From Fratercula arctica (Eukaryota; Chordata; Aves; Charadriiformes; Alcidae), in NCBI GenBank assembly GCA_947846985.1, contig CANTUZ010000012.1, positions 24,886,135-24,950,134 of the forward strand: DNA of 64,000 nt, read 5' to 3'. Every line of letters starts with the position of its first letter. Position 1 is the first letter of the stretch. Position numbers and translations under genes: made by a program. Under the pieces are notes generated by a model. It was not told where the DNA came from and made no database searches. It saw only the letters and a list, made by a program, of their open reading frames with translations. Of the stretch, positions 1 through 9,747 are shown piece after piece.

Positions 1-1313
1 CAGCCCTTCCCTGTGGGGCAGGTGGTGGAAACACTACTCAGGATGAACAGGCCAGTGCTCGTGGCCTCAGCCGCAGAGGGTGTGGGCAGACATGGTCCCT
101 CCAGAGGACATCTAAAAGCTGGCAAGGGACTGAAGGAAGAGCAGTGCTGGGCCTGGAGGGAATCTGATAAAGAAAATGAATCTAGTGAGAAAAGCATTTT
201 TTAGGGAGTTGAGAGAACTAAGGGAGAAAATGCATCAAGATGATTATATGAATTCCTGGAACAAATTGGTGAAATGGACTAAAAAAGGGCGACTTTGTCC
301 CTGATACCTTTCTGAGCTATACAGTGTGAACAGATAATTTCAGGAACCAAGAGATAATATGAATAATTATTTCTTCAGATGATCCCAGAACTTAAGTGAT
401 GCTCAGAAAAAGCACCGTGCTGGGGAATACCTAGTCAAATGAACTGCAGGGAGGTGGCAGTGTACCTGAAATTACTTTTATTTGTAGGAATAGTTTGGCT
501 ATTTTGGAGAAGTTTCCTTGATATTTGTTAGTTCAACGTCCATCCTTTTGAGTCACAAATATTGCAGTAGCTAGCTTATTTTGACTCCCTTGTAGACCAC
601 AGTATATCAGAATTCATAACTGGGTGATTTGTCTAAGCTGGCAACAACAACAAAATTTGTAGTCCAGGGACGGCATCCAAATTATTAACACAAAATGATT
701 GCCCGCAGCCAGGCCTGTTTGGGTTTCATCAGCATTCAGAATCACCGCCATAGCCTAAAAGACAAATAAACCACTAACACCTGAACGAGGGGAAAACTGA
801 AATAAGCACAACACTGCTTTCTTTCTCCTCCCGCTGGATGAGCTCACAAGTTACCCTAAATCGTACAACTAGCATATGGCGCGTCTGGCAGATTAGTAGT
901 GGCACACACAGAGCTGCACATATCTGGCCCTTTGGTGCCTCAGTTGGTATGTGCTGGCCAGACAGGCACTACCCACAGCCCTGGAGAGCCCGGCTCGAGC
1001 CACACCATGGGCAGCAGGACATGGCTGCTCACAGCAGCTGGCACCAGGTATAATGGCAGTGGCACAACGTATCCCACAGCTCCCACTGAGTTAAAAACTC
1101 CATCCGACTCAATACCTGTTTGTAAGACTAAAAGTTGAGTGTGGTCACTGCGATGCAACCCAGTAATAATATTGCAGGGAGCGGTGAGGAGGAGAATAGT
1201 GGTAGCACAAAATAAATAAAAAAAATGCAAAATCTCTGCATCTGGTTGAAAGAAAATGCAGCAGCGGAGTCTGTTATCCGCATAATTTCCCCAAACAAGC
1301 TATAGGGCTGCAC
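1..1313. other. Unassigned non-coding stretch
   Basis: No gene recognised. The part from about 840 to 1130 is richer in G+C than its surroundings and is open in more than one frame on both strands (frames of 71 to 96 codons). None of the translations resembles a known family, and overlapping open frames on opposite strands usually reflect base composition rather than coding. The rest is ordinary AT-rich sequence. It could be an old, unrecognised repeat or part of an intron. Confidence 0.5.
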
Positions 1314-1607
1314 TCAGATTTCAGACAGCAGATCTGCGTCTTCTCTAAGTGAAACAAATGGGTGTTTGCCAACAACTTCAAAGGAAGTGTTTAAAAATGA
1401 GACCGTTAAACAGCTAAGGGAGCTGATGTAATCATATTTTAACCCAATTATCCTTTCCAATATGTATTTGTCAGCATTTAATCCCATCTGCCATTGTGCT
1501 GCCCAAGTGCCTAAATTGTATAGGTCCCTCAAGAGTTCTCTAGTCTTGGCTAACCTAACAAATTCTGTGCCATATGCAAATTTTAATTTGCAACTGTTCT
1601 CCCTCAT
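1314..1607 (-). pseudogene. Decayed LINE reverse-transcriptase fragment (CR1/L3-like)
   Basis: A 97-codon minus-strand frame. Its residues about 7 to 50 read like the segment around the second catalytic motif of CR1-clade reverse transcriptases. A KLKFAYGTEFVRLAKTRE stretch sits where the family normally has a KFADDTKL-type motif. It is followed by a DLYNLGTWAAQWQMGLNADK stretch matching the usual 'D-L-x-L-x-x-W-A-x-x-W-Q-M-x-x-N-x-D-K' pattern. The catalytic Asp-Asp pair reads Tyr-Gly (about 1574 to 1569), so the enzyme would be dead. Similarity fades after residue 50 and nothing is recognised upstream, so this is an ancient truncated scrap. Family assignment comes from the motif pattern only; the exact subfamily is unknown. 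Confidence 0.55.
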
Positions 1608-4606
1608 TTCCAGACTCTATTAAACAACTGGTCTTATTATGGGCACTCCACAGTTAACTCTTTGCCACTTTGGAATTTTACCAATTTTTGTGTTTTATTT
1701 TCTACCATTTTACCAATCTCTAACCTATGACAGCAATCTACCTCTAGACCTTTGTATACATAGATGCTTTACTAACCACTTCTGAGAGACTTTGAAAAAA
1801 CACTAAAAAAAATTAAAACAACATAAACCAAACAGTTCCTGTATTCACTCATGTAGACACAACAAACAGATGCTAGTAAATTTGAGAGTATTTTTTCTTT
1901 TCAGTAAAATATTCCTCTTTATTGATTTATAATGTTTTTATATCTGCAGATTTTTTTTTTATTATCTCTAGTTACTATTTTAGTCCATTTACCTGAGACA
2001 TCAATGCAGTCCCCTGGTTCCCAGTTTCTAGGAATATCTTTTATACTTTTTCAATAAATAGGTGCAATATCCATTATCCAAGCTGATATAAATTCAGGCA
2101 ATGGCATATCTTATCTTCCAGCAGAAAATAATCTGTGCCTGAACCAATCTAATTTAATTCAAATGTAACTACAGCCATAGTGGGACAAAAACTCAGCTAA
2201 AATAGTTACAACAGTATAAAAAGTTATGAACTTTAATACTAAATGACAGTTCTGTTTTTATGATTTAAGGTTAAAGGGCCATGATCTATTTTTTCTGTAA
2301 CTGTGATTCAGCAAGGCATTTTAAGGTGAAAGATCCTAATTCTCATTTTCGCTACAGACTCTTTAATAACACTCTTGCAGGCGAAAAGAATCCTAATGTA
2401 CGCAAAAATCAGCTCCTGTTGGATTACATGTTTGCTCGACTCCTATGTTGAGTTGAAGCTTGAGAGGAAAAATAGTATATATTTCACTTGCACGGAAAGT
2501 CTATTGATATAATCCAAAGTAGAAAACAGTTTTCATTTCTATCAAGCAAATTTCTTGTAGAACAGTAACTTGAATGGTTATTTCAGTTGATGGATGTAGG
2601 CAGCTAAATTTGTTTGAGTATTTAGTCCCTGAGTTTCAGAGACAGACCCATGCTAAGAGCAGAATTTAACATTTGGAGCCACAGGAATGGTTCATTACTA
2701 TAAATGTCTGCAATACTAATCAAGAGAGATCATGTTCTAGTCAGGAAAATAATTAACATTTAACTGACTTGCAAATGTAAAAACCAGGACCCTCAAAATA
2801 CAGGCATCAATGAATTGAAAGAAACAGACATCTAAACTTTTAACTACTTGAATTCCTCCCTCTAGAGGACTACTCTAATGCTTAAGGGGAATGATGGCAC
2901 ATTGCAGTACAGACAACACCATAACACATGTAGTGAATGGAGATGGTACCTTCTGTTGTGTCTGGTATATCTGTTGTAGTCAGAGACACAGCCAAGTTTA
3001 TTGTATCTGAATAGGAAAAAAAAGTAGAGGATTCCATCAAGAAGCTCAAATGTGAGTTAAAAGCAACAAAGTGACTGTGGTGTAATCCTTACTGCTTATG
3101 TATGCCAGAATAATATCAACAATTTTTTTCCAGTACAACTGCCAGCAAGCAAGGAATAGTACTAGACTAAACACAGAATGTAAAAGAGCATAGAGAATTG
3201 GGGTCTGTGCTAAAAGAAACGTGAAACCCCAATGAATGGAGCAGAATGAATTGCAGACCATTCAGAACAGCGTTATAGGTTTCCCACGTGGGCACTAACA
3301 GCGGAGTTCCGTGAGGTTTTGGCAACAGTACAATTTGCAATAACAACAAAAAGAGTTTGCTGAATTATTTAAGCATGAAATCAACATATCTCAGACAAAA
3401 ATAGCCAATCTATGTTAAGCAAAATAACTTAAACATAAAGCACTGAATCTGAGAGAAAATGCAGTGGCTTTTGTTCACCCCACTTGGTATACTCTTGTTT
3501 CTCTGGAAATGCAACCCGAACGTAAGTCAGGATACCCAAGGCAGAGTTCTGGAGGGAAAATACAGCTGAAGAGGGTTTTGTGCGGTGCGTCCCCTAGGGT
3601 GGGCTGGGAGAGGGAGGAGTTTTACAAGGAAATACACCTCCTTCTCCTCCCTTCCTTTTGCTCTGTTTAGCTTTGATTAATTCCTAGTAATGCAGTCCCT
3701 GCAGTCCCTGATTTTATTTGCTTGTTTAATGTTGTTGTTCACAGAACACAGGTGCCTCTGTTTTTTCAGTGACGAGAAGTTAGCTTTGCAGGAAACGCAT
3801 CTTTTCCCTTTCCCCTCAATTAATTTTCTTCTAAGGTGAAGAGAACAACAATTGTCATTTGCTGGCAATTGAAATTTGTTTTGGTTTTGGTTTTGTTTTT
3901 TTTTCTCCTTTCCCACATGCTACTCTCACAGTATAAATACTTAGATTTTTTTGGAACTTCTGTTGCGTGTGGCATAGCATTGCACTCAGCATACAGCTCA
4001 AACAGGGGGGGCATAGGAGAGAACAGGGGTGAGAACAGAGGCCGTAATGTATCGACAGGCCTTTCAGGTTCAAAAGTCTACCGCATGCAATGCATTGCCA
4101 GCATCACACATTTTAAATGAGGCAGAAGCCCTGCCCAGACCTTCAAACAACAGAGAGGCAGAACTAACATGAACCATCAAACACACAGCATTTGCAAGGT
4201 GAAAAGGTGCAGCAGGTTTGGATCTTTGTTTTAAAAATTAACAAATAATCAATTTTAAAGGAACACTCTTCTGGGAACTTTCCCGGAGGGAGCAGAATTA
4301 GCCATCAGACTTTCAGACCTCCTACCTTTTCCCAGTATTTTCAATCAGGGAGCATTTATTTTGCCACACCTTAAAGGCAACGTAAGCTGGTAGTGAGGCC
4401 CAGCGTCAAGGCCTATCCCTCAGAAGTAAAAGATAATGACAATAGGCCTTGGGGTGTTGAATAAGAAAAGGGACACAATGGCTCCCAAAAATACGGCTTA
4501 GCTTGGTGGCTTTTCTCATTAAGGACTTTGCCATCTTTCAGGGATAGGGGCATTTTCACCATCAGTCTTGGTCCCCCTTTTCCCCGTGACAATTTCTGCC
4601 ATACCC
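1608..4606. other. Non-coding AT-rich stretch
   Basis: No gene or interspersed repeat recognised. It contains short T and A runs (for example a T run near 1950 to 1959). A 9-bp direct tandem (GCAGTCCCT twice) lies at 3692 to 3709, and a T/G-rich segment at about 3877 to 3903. The open frames of 60 to 94 codons here overlap one another on both strands and look like chance. Confidence 0.5.
3692..3709. repeat. 9-bp direct tandem, two copies
   Basis: GCAGTCCCT occurs twice back to back. It is too short to be more than a slippage-type duplication. Confidence 0.8.
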
Positions 4607-5167
4607 CTAGCTGTGTCTCTTGCTGCTGTAACTGCTACCGACTGACACCGTGACACTTCCATAGCTCACCAGGACTGAGCAACACTCCGCGTACCAGGTT
4701 TCACTAAGACCAAGGTGACAGCAGTCCTCACTGTGCCACCCCAGCAGCACCGCGGGGCTGTGCTCCTTATCTCTTGCCTTCACCACAGCCTGGGCAGCGC
4801 TGCTTCGCTGGTACTGCAGCTGGGAGGCAAGGAGCCCCAAGGCTGCCTGGGGCTCCCCTTTCCACTCCTCTCTCCCCAGGAAAGAAGAGGAGCTGAGCAG
4901 CAATTGCTCTGTATGTTGGTGATCTATGGGACCTGTAAGCAGAGCGGGTAGTAAAGAAATTTTGCTAGGGAAAAGACTCATATCCCCAAAAGAAGAGAAT
5001 GAGCAGTAAGTCCTAGTGCCCCAAATGCTGCCCTGCATTGGAGGTGCTGCCAAAGGCAAAGTTCTCCAGAGAGAGATGGTGTCCCCTGCCAAGCCTTGCT
5101 GAAAAGGTATCCTACTCCGGTGGACAGTGTGATCAGTTGTCTGGCATTGTAAAAGCTCACAGCCCAT
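4607..5167 (-). other. Unrecognised 186-codon open frame in a GC-richer pocket
   Basis: This is the second-longest open frame in the window and the longest not belonging to CR1. The translation is rich in Ser, Leu and Gln, has no recognisable domain, signal peptide or membrane segment, and shows no family resemblance. Two shorter frames overlap it (4715 to 4951 plus, 4978 to 5247 minus). This is the usual sign of a moderately GC-rich stretch with few stop codons rather than of translation. It could be an exon, part of an unrecognised repeat, or (most likely) a chance frame. Confidence 0.2.
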
Positions 5168-5364
5168 GCTTCATTAGAAGTCAAAATTAATTGCTTTCTA
5201 TAGAGCATACAGAAATGAAGCTGTATTATCAACATAGTAACTAACAAATAATAACAGCAAAGTCTGAATCAGAGAACAAGATGCAGGGAAAGTAGCCACT
5301 AAAGGCTTCTAAGGGCAGAAGATCATAATAAAAGATCAAACCACCATTAAATTACTTTAGTAAT

Positions 5365-5393
5365 GAAATGAATGAATTTAGAAATGAATGAAT
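5365..5393. repeat. 13-bp direct repeat, two copies
   Basis: GAAATGAATGAAT at 5365 and again at 5381, with 3 bases between (period 16). A local ATGA-rich duplication without evident function. Confidence 0.7.
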
Positions 5394-7999
5394 ACAGCAA
5401 TTTCTTACACAGAAAGGATGTTGCTATAGGAACAAATATTGCATTCAAATGTGAAAAAAAAAAATCCTTTATTGCTCATCCCAAAAGTATTTTGGAATTA
5501 CTGAATGTTAGGATGAGGAATCAGAAAAAAACCCACATACATTAAACAAATAGTCACTTATAGGACGAAGTTTTCAGTTAATTACGGAAAAGAAGAGTCT
5601 GACATCAGAAGATCATATTCCAGTGAATTGACAGAAGAAAAACAAAAATGTCTTTTTTTGGGCATTGAGAAGGTCAGCTCTTTCTACTGCAGCAGATCAA
5701 ACATCTCAGCTTCAAAGACTGACAGAGAAAATGAAACTACAAGAAAGTAGCCAAAAAGCAATTTGAACATATGAAAATAAGCAGTAGCAAAACTGCAATG
5801 ATGCTTCCATTTTGGGACTAGCAAGATTCTCCCTCATAGTTTGCTAATTCTCCATAAATCCTAGCCAAAAGTTTTCTTCAATACACCTGCTTATACTAAT
5901 ATACACACCCAACACACAGGTACAGTTAGACTTACACAATAAATGCTTGGATACTAAACTCTCCACTCCCACAAACTTCATCCACTAATTCTCTAGAGGG
6001 CTATATATGGAAGGAGTATTTACTTTTCTACAGTCGTGTAACATTAAGTTAGTAAAAGCGAGAGTTGGGCCCCGATGCTTCTCTGAAATTTGCTGTCCTA
6101 ATTTCCAGCTGGGCAAGTCAGTAGGAGTGGGAAACTGCAGCACAAGAAGCCGCCGGTGCCACTAGTGCTCCTCAGAGTATTCGGAAGGGTTTGAATTCAG
6201 ACCACTGTAGTGTGAGCTATTGTTTCCACTGTTGTTCCCCCTGTAATCCATGAAGACTATTTAATGCGGTGTGGGAGGAGGAGTGTATTGAAATAAGAAG
6301 GGGAAACTAAGGGCGTGAGAAAGATTACGCAAGTCCTTCACGAGGGCTTTCAGTGGGCGGCTATTTTCTTTGTAGCCAGAAAAACAAAAAACCTTATACC
6401 TGAGTTTTACATGTTACACAAAAACCGTGAGATTTTCTATCTGTTGCTCCTATGCTATTTTTTAAACTAACTTACAACCCTAACTTAGAAAGAATCTATA
6501 ATGGGACCAGTGCTATACTGGATAATACAGCCACAATATATTGATTTAATGTCACTGGAGGGTAAGGAGCTGCATTTTAAGACTCAATATGCTCTTTCCG
6601 GAGATGATTACAGAGGTGCAAGTTCTAGGCTAACTAATAGGGTTGCAGCCCTCATGTGCAGACCAAACTGCTAGAAAAGTTGCAATCAGAATCACATTAT
6701 ATACTTTCTCAGCCACTGTATGATTTGTATACAGTTTTAAATTTGATTGCAGTTTAGAGAGGGAAATAAATGAAATTTTACTAGTGTCAAGAAAGAATTT
6801 TGCTTTATTTTAACTTAAAAGCTATTCTTCCAAAAACAAGTTCTCACAGTTAGTTGAGAATCCAGTTTCCTCCTGCTATGCAAGAATAACTTCCGATATG
6901 ATTACAAGACACTATAATGTAAGTTAATTGCTTTTAGTAATTTTCACCGTAAGTTTCACTTGCTACTTTTGGAATAAGTATTGATCTATTTGGTTGGGTT
7001 TTTTTTCTGACGTCCAGTCCAGACAGCTTACCTGCGGCAAGTTATTTCCTTATACAACAAGATAACTTCTCCCAGTTTGCCCCTTTTGAGTATTCATTGC
7101 CAGTGATCCAGGTCAGAGGCCCTTGTGGAAGTGCAATCTAGTGCCTGTAATTCTGTAATGCCTTGTAAGTATTTTTATCTTTTTCAGACTTATTTTCCCT
7201 TTCTAGGCTGAGTGCCACTTTCCAGGGGATTTTAAACTAACATTTAAACTTATAAATCTAGTTTAGCAGAATAGCTTTTGAAAGTTGTAAAATGACAGCT
7301 AACAGAGTCTACCTTAAAACAGTCATTTATTCATTCTCTCTGAGGAAAATGACCAGGTGTCCTACACACTGCTTACCAGTAGAAGCATCAGTATTATATC
7401 AACAACAGTATAAAAAAGAAAAGATGAGAAAAAAACAATTGTCAGCATTTTCGAATCAACTGTTAGATTGCCAGCTGCATGCTGAATTGTACACCTTCTA
7501 CTCGTACTCATTGAAGAAGGGGATGCTCAGTAGATACAGATCCACACATGCAAAACTTCTCATCTTATATGTGGACGGCATGACTGCATGCCATAGGAGT
7601 CTGCCTGCAAAAGCAAGGTCCCATCTTATGTGTAAAACCACCTGACAGGATCAAGACCTCTGACAGTCACCTCTGCTCTCTAGCCTCAAGAGGTATAATT
7701 TCCCCCTTAAACACACAAAGGTGAAACTATACAGCAAAACGAAGTGGGCAATATATGTGCTAGACTGCTTCTAGTATACAACCTATCCTGAAAATCCATC
7801 TCCTAAATTATTTTACAGTTTTTACTTAAATAAGCAGAATGAAAAGTACGCATTAATGTTTTCAGACTTATGAATATAAAAGACAAAATGGCCTACGCAC
7901 ATAAAATCAGAAGTGATTTAGGAAGAAAATATTTAAACTTGATTGCCTTTACTTTGGCATATCAAACAATAAAATAAAGATTTAAGAGCTTACATCTAA

Positions 8000-8019
8000 A
8001 ACCCATTTGCAAATGGGTT
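8000..8019. repeat. Perfect 20-bp palindrome centred on TTTGCAAA
   Basis: Bases 8000 to 8009 (AACCCATTTG) are followed directly by CAAATGGGTT, their exact reverse complement, with no spacer. The core ATTTGCAAAT resembles octamer (POU-family) and C/EBP-type half-sites; this is a resemblance only. Symmetry stops on both sides at 7999 and 8020. Confidence 0.9.
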
Positions 8020-8394
8020 ACTCCTTTTCTCTGAATTTTAATTTCCATTTATTTGATATGAACTTGGTAGACTTAGTGCTACATTTAAGGAAGAGAAAAA
8101 AATGAGGTGCTCTTCTGTGTCACTTATTCACTGCTTGGGATACACAAAGCAGAGAGAAACAATCAGAGCTGTGCTTCCCACAGAAATCAGTAAAAAGAAA
8201 CATCTCTGTAATAAGTATTCAAATCAGATTATTCTTGTTCTCAGGAATACCTCATATTTTAATCTCTTTTGTTTTATCTGTTTGCATTTGGATTTTCATC
8301 TCTTTAAATAGTTCCCTCCCAATTACCAGGTACCCAAATTCCAGACCCTTAATTTTAATTAATTTTTTCCATGTGAAACATTCAGCTTTCCAGT

Positions 8395-8603
8395 TCATAG
8401 AATCATAGAACCATAGGGTTGGAAGGGCCAGAGCAGGGTCACCCAGAGCAGGTTACACAGGAACGTGTCCAGGTGGGTTTGGAATGTCTCCAGAGACGGA
8501 GACTCCACCACCTCTCTGGGCAGCCTGTGCCAGTGCTCTGCCACCCTCAAAGGAAAGAAGTTCCTCCTCATGTTTAGGTGGAAACATGAGATTAGGAGCT
8601 GTG
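8395..8603 (-). mobile_element. CR1 LINE, 3'-end fragment
   Basis: The segment begins (plus-strand view) with TCATAGAATCATAGAACCAT, the reverse complement of the CR1 3' terminal octamer repeat. It continues with the GGTTGGAAGGGCC, GGAGACTCCACCACCTCTCTGGGCAGCCTGTGCCAGTG-type text of the CR1 3' untranslated/ORF2-end region, so the element lies on the minus strand. Only about 0.2 kb is present: a severely 5'-truncated copy, as is normal for this family. It carries no coding capacity. The 5' boundary is placed at about 8590 to 8603, where a 19-bp tandem starts. Confidence 0.95.
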
Positions 8604-8640
8604 TGGAGGTATCTTAGGAACTTGGAGGTATCTTAGGAAC
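8604..8640. repeat. 19-bp tandem duplication next to CR1 5' edge
   Basis: TGGAGGTATCTTAGGAAC occurs at 8604 to 8621 and again at 8623 to 8640 (period 19). It abuts the 5' truncation edge of the neighbouring minus-strand CR1 fragment. Both copies are on one side of the element, so it is not a target-site duplication flanking the insertion. Confidence 0.85.
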
Positions 8641-8693
8641 AGCTTTTATTTTCACCTTGCAAATACAGAATGGAGGCATGTTTAAAGGCCTCC

Positions 8694-8742
8694 TCTTTTT
8701 TTTTTTTGTTTGTTTGTTTTTTTGTTGTTGTTTTTTGTTTTT
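8694..8742. repeat. T/G-rich simple repeat
   Basis: A T run followed by TTTG- and TTG-type units. Low-complexity sequence; the open frame across it (8670 to 8864) encodes a Phe/Val-rich artefact of the repeat. Confidence 0.85.
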
Positions 8743-9457
8743 CAAGAGAGACGTTTGCTGAAATATACATTGTGATTCTAAGGTCTTCTTTTTCTATGTC
8801 ACTGAGCCAGTCTGAAAATTGCCGTTCGATATATACAGTAAGTAGATTAGAGAAGTTCTTTTAGCACTTTGAAAAAGAAATAAGATCATGGACTTCCTTC
8901 TGTACTTGCATGAAAACGGATGGCACGCAGAGTAGTCTCTATTTGACTGACATAAAACAGCTGAAATCGTGTGGCTGAGTTGCTGGTTCTGCTCTGCCCT
9001 TTGGGTTAGCATATACAGAGTACTCGCTGTTTGAGTATTTAACTCTCCACCCATAAAATGTGAAAGACAACATTATCTGGCTCACAGGGATGCTGGGAGA
9101 TTACATAATGTTTGCACAGCTATTTTAATATATGAAGTACTGGGAATTATGCAGTATAATTGCTGAGAGTGAAGACTTATCCTCTCTAAAGAAAATGAGA
9201 ATGACAATTTCTAAAGAAAATTATTTTGGAGAGCATCTTTAACTACCTTAATCTACACTATTTATCTATTTGCTAATTAAAATTATTTTAGTCTGTTTGA
9301 ACTGATCAGAACAATTTACATGAAAAAGACACCTGACGGTAGTTGTCACTGAAGTGTACTCAATCCGATGAGAAAATCATTAAAAAGTTAGCATTGTACT
9401 TTCAAAAGGTCCCCCCTTCTTCCACTCCACGTCTTTATAAGCTACTTAGTCAATAAT
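8743..9457. other. Non-coding stretch; 3' flank of the candidate exon
   Basis: No gene recognised. If the open frame ending at 9458 is a terminal exon, this would be its 3' untranslated region on the minus strand. The only canonical minus-strand AATAAA noticed lies at about 8645 to 8650, beyond the simple repeat and about 0.8 kb past the stop. An ATTAAA-like hexamer overlaps the stop codon itself and is too close to serve. Confidence 0.35.
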
Positions 9458-9747
9458 TTAATTCTTTCTGTGTCTGCGTTTCAAGTTGGTTAAATCTGGG
9501 CTGCTAAATGGTACTTTCCTTCCAAGGGATTCATTTACTGAGGAATCCTCTTCACTATGATTTAGTCTTTCATCTTGCATGGATGCTGCTTTACTCATCA
9601 CTAATTCACACCGCACATCACAGGCTGCCTCAACATCTGCATCTTCTGGATGGAAAGTTTTCCTTTCTTCCCCTTTAAGAAGAACTGTCATTCTGCAGTC
9701 CCACTCATCAGCTCCTAACAACCTTCCCAGCTGTACAAAAATGCATT
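9458..9747 (-). CDS. Candidate terminal coding exon, unidentified protein
   Basis: On the minus strand a pyrimidine-rich tract (TTCCTTCCTTCCAATG then TTATTCAG) ends in AG at 9748. A 290-base exon would then run from 9747 to a TAA at 9458 to 9460, giving 95 residues after a split codon (two bases of that codon lie in this exon). The predicted peptide starts CIFVQLGRLLGADEWDCRMT, is acidic in the middle and Ser-rich, and ends in a basic KRRHRKN tail. Its composition looks more like real protein than the Phe/Leu/Ser-rich chance frames elsewhere in the window. I do not recognise the family and assign no function. A start codon at 9796 also exists, but reading from it would require translating through the pyrimidine tract. 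No upstream partner exon was identified, so a chance frame or an exon relic remains possible. Confidence 0.35.

Larger units (their letters stand above)
5168..8394. other. Non-coding AT-rich stretch
   Basis: No gene recognised. It holds an imperfect GAAATGAATGAAT direct repeat (5365 to 5393, period 16) and a perfect 20-bp palindrome at 8000 to 8019, listed separately. A 117-codon plus-strand frame (7292 to 7645) has no recognisable domain and is regarded as chance. Confidence 0.5.
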
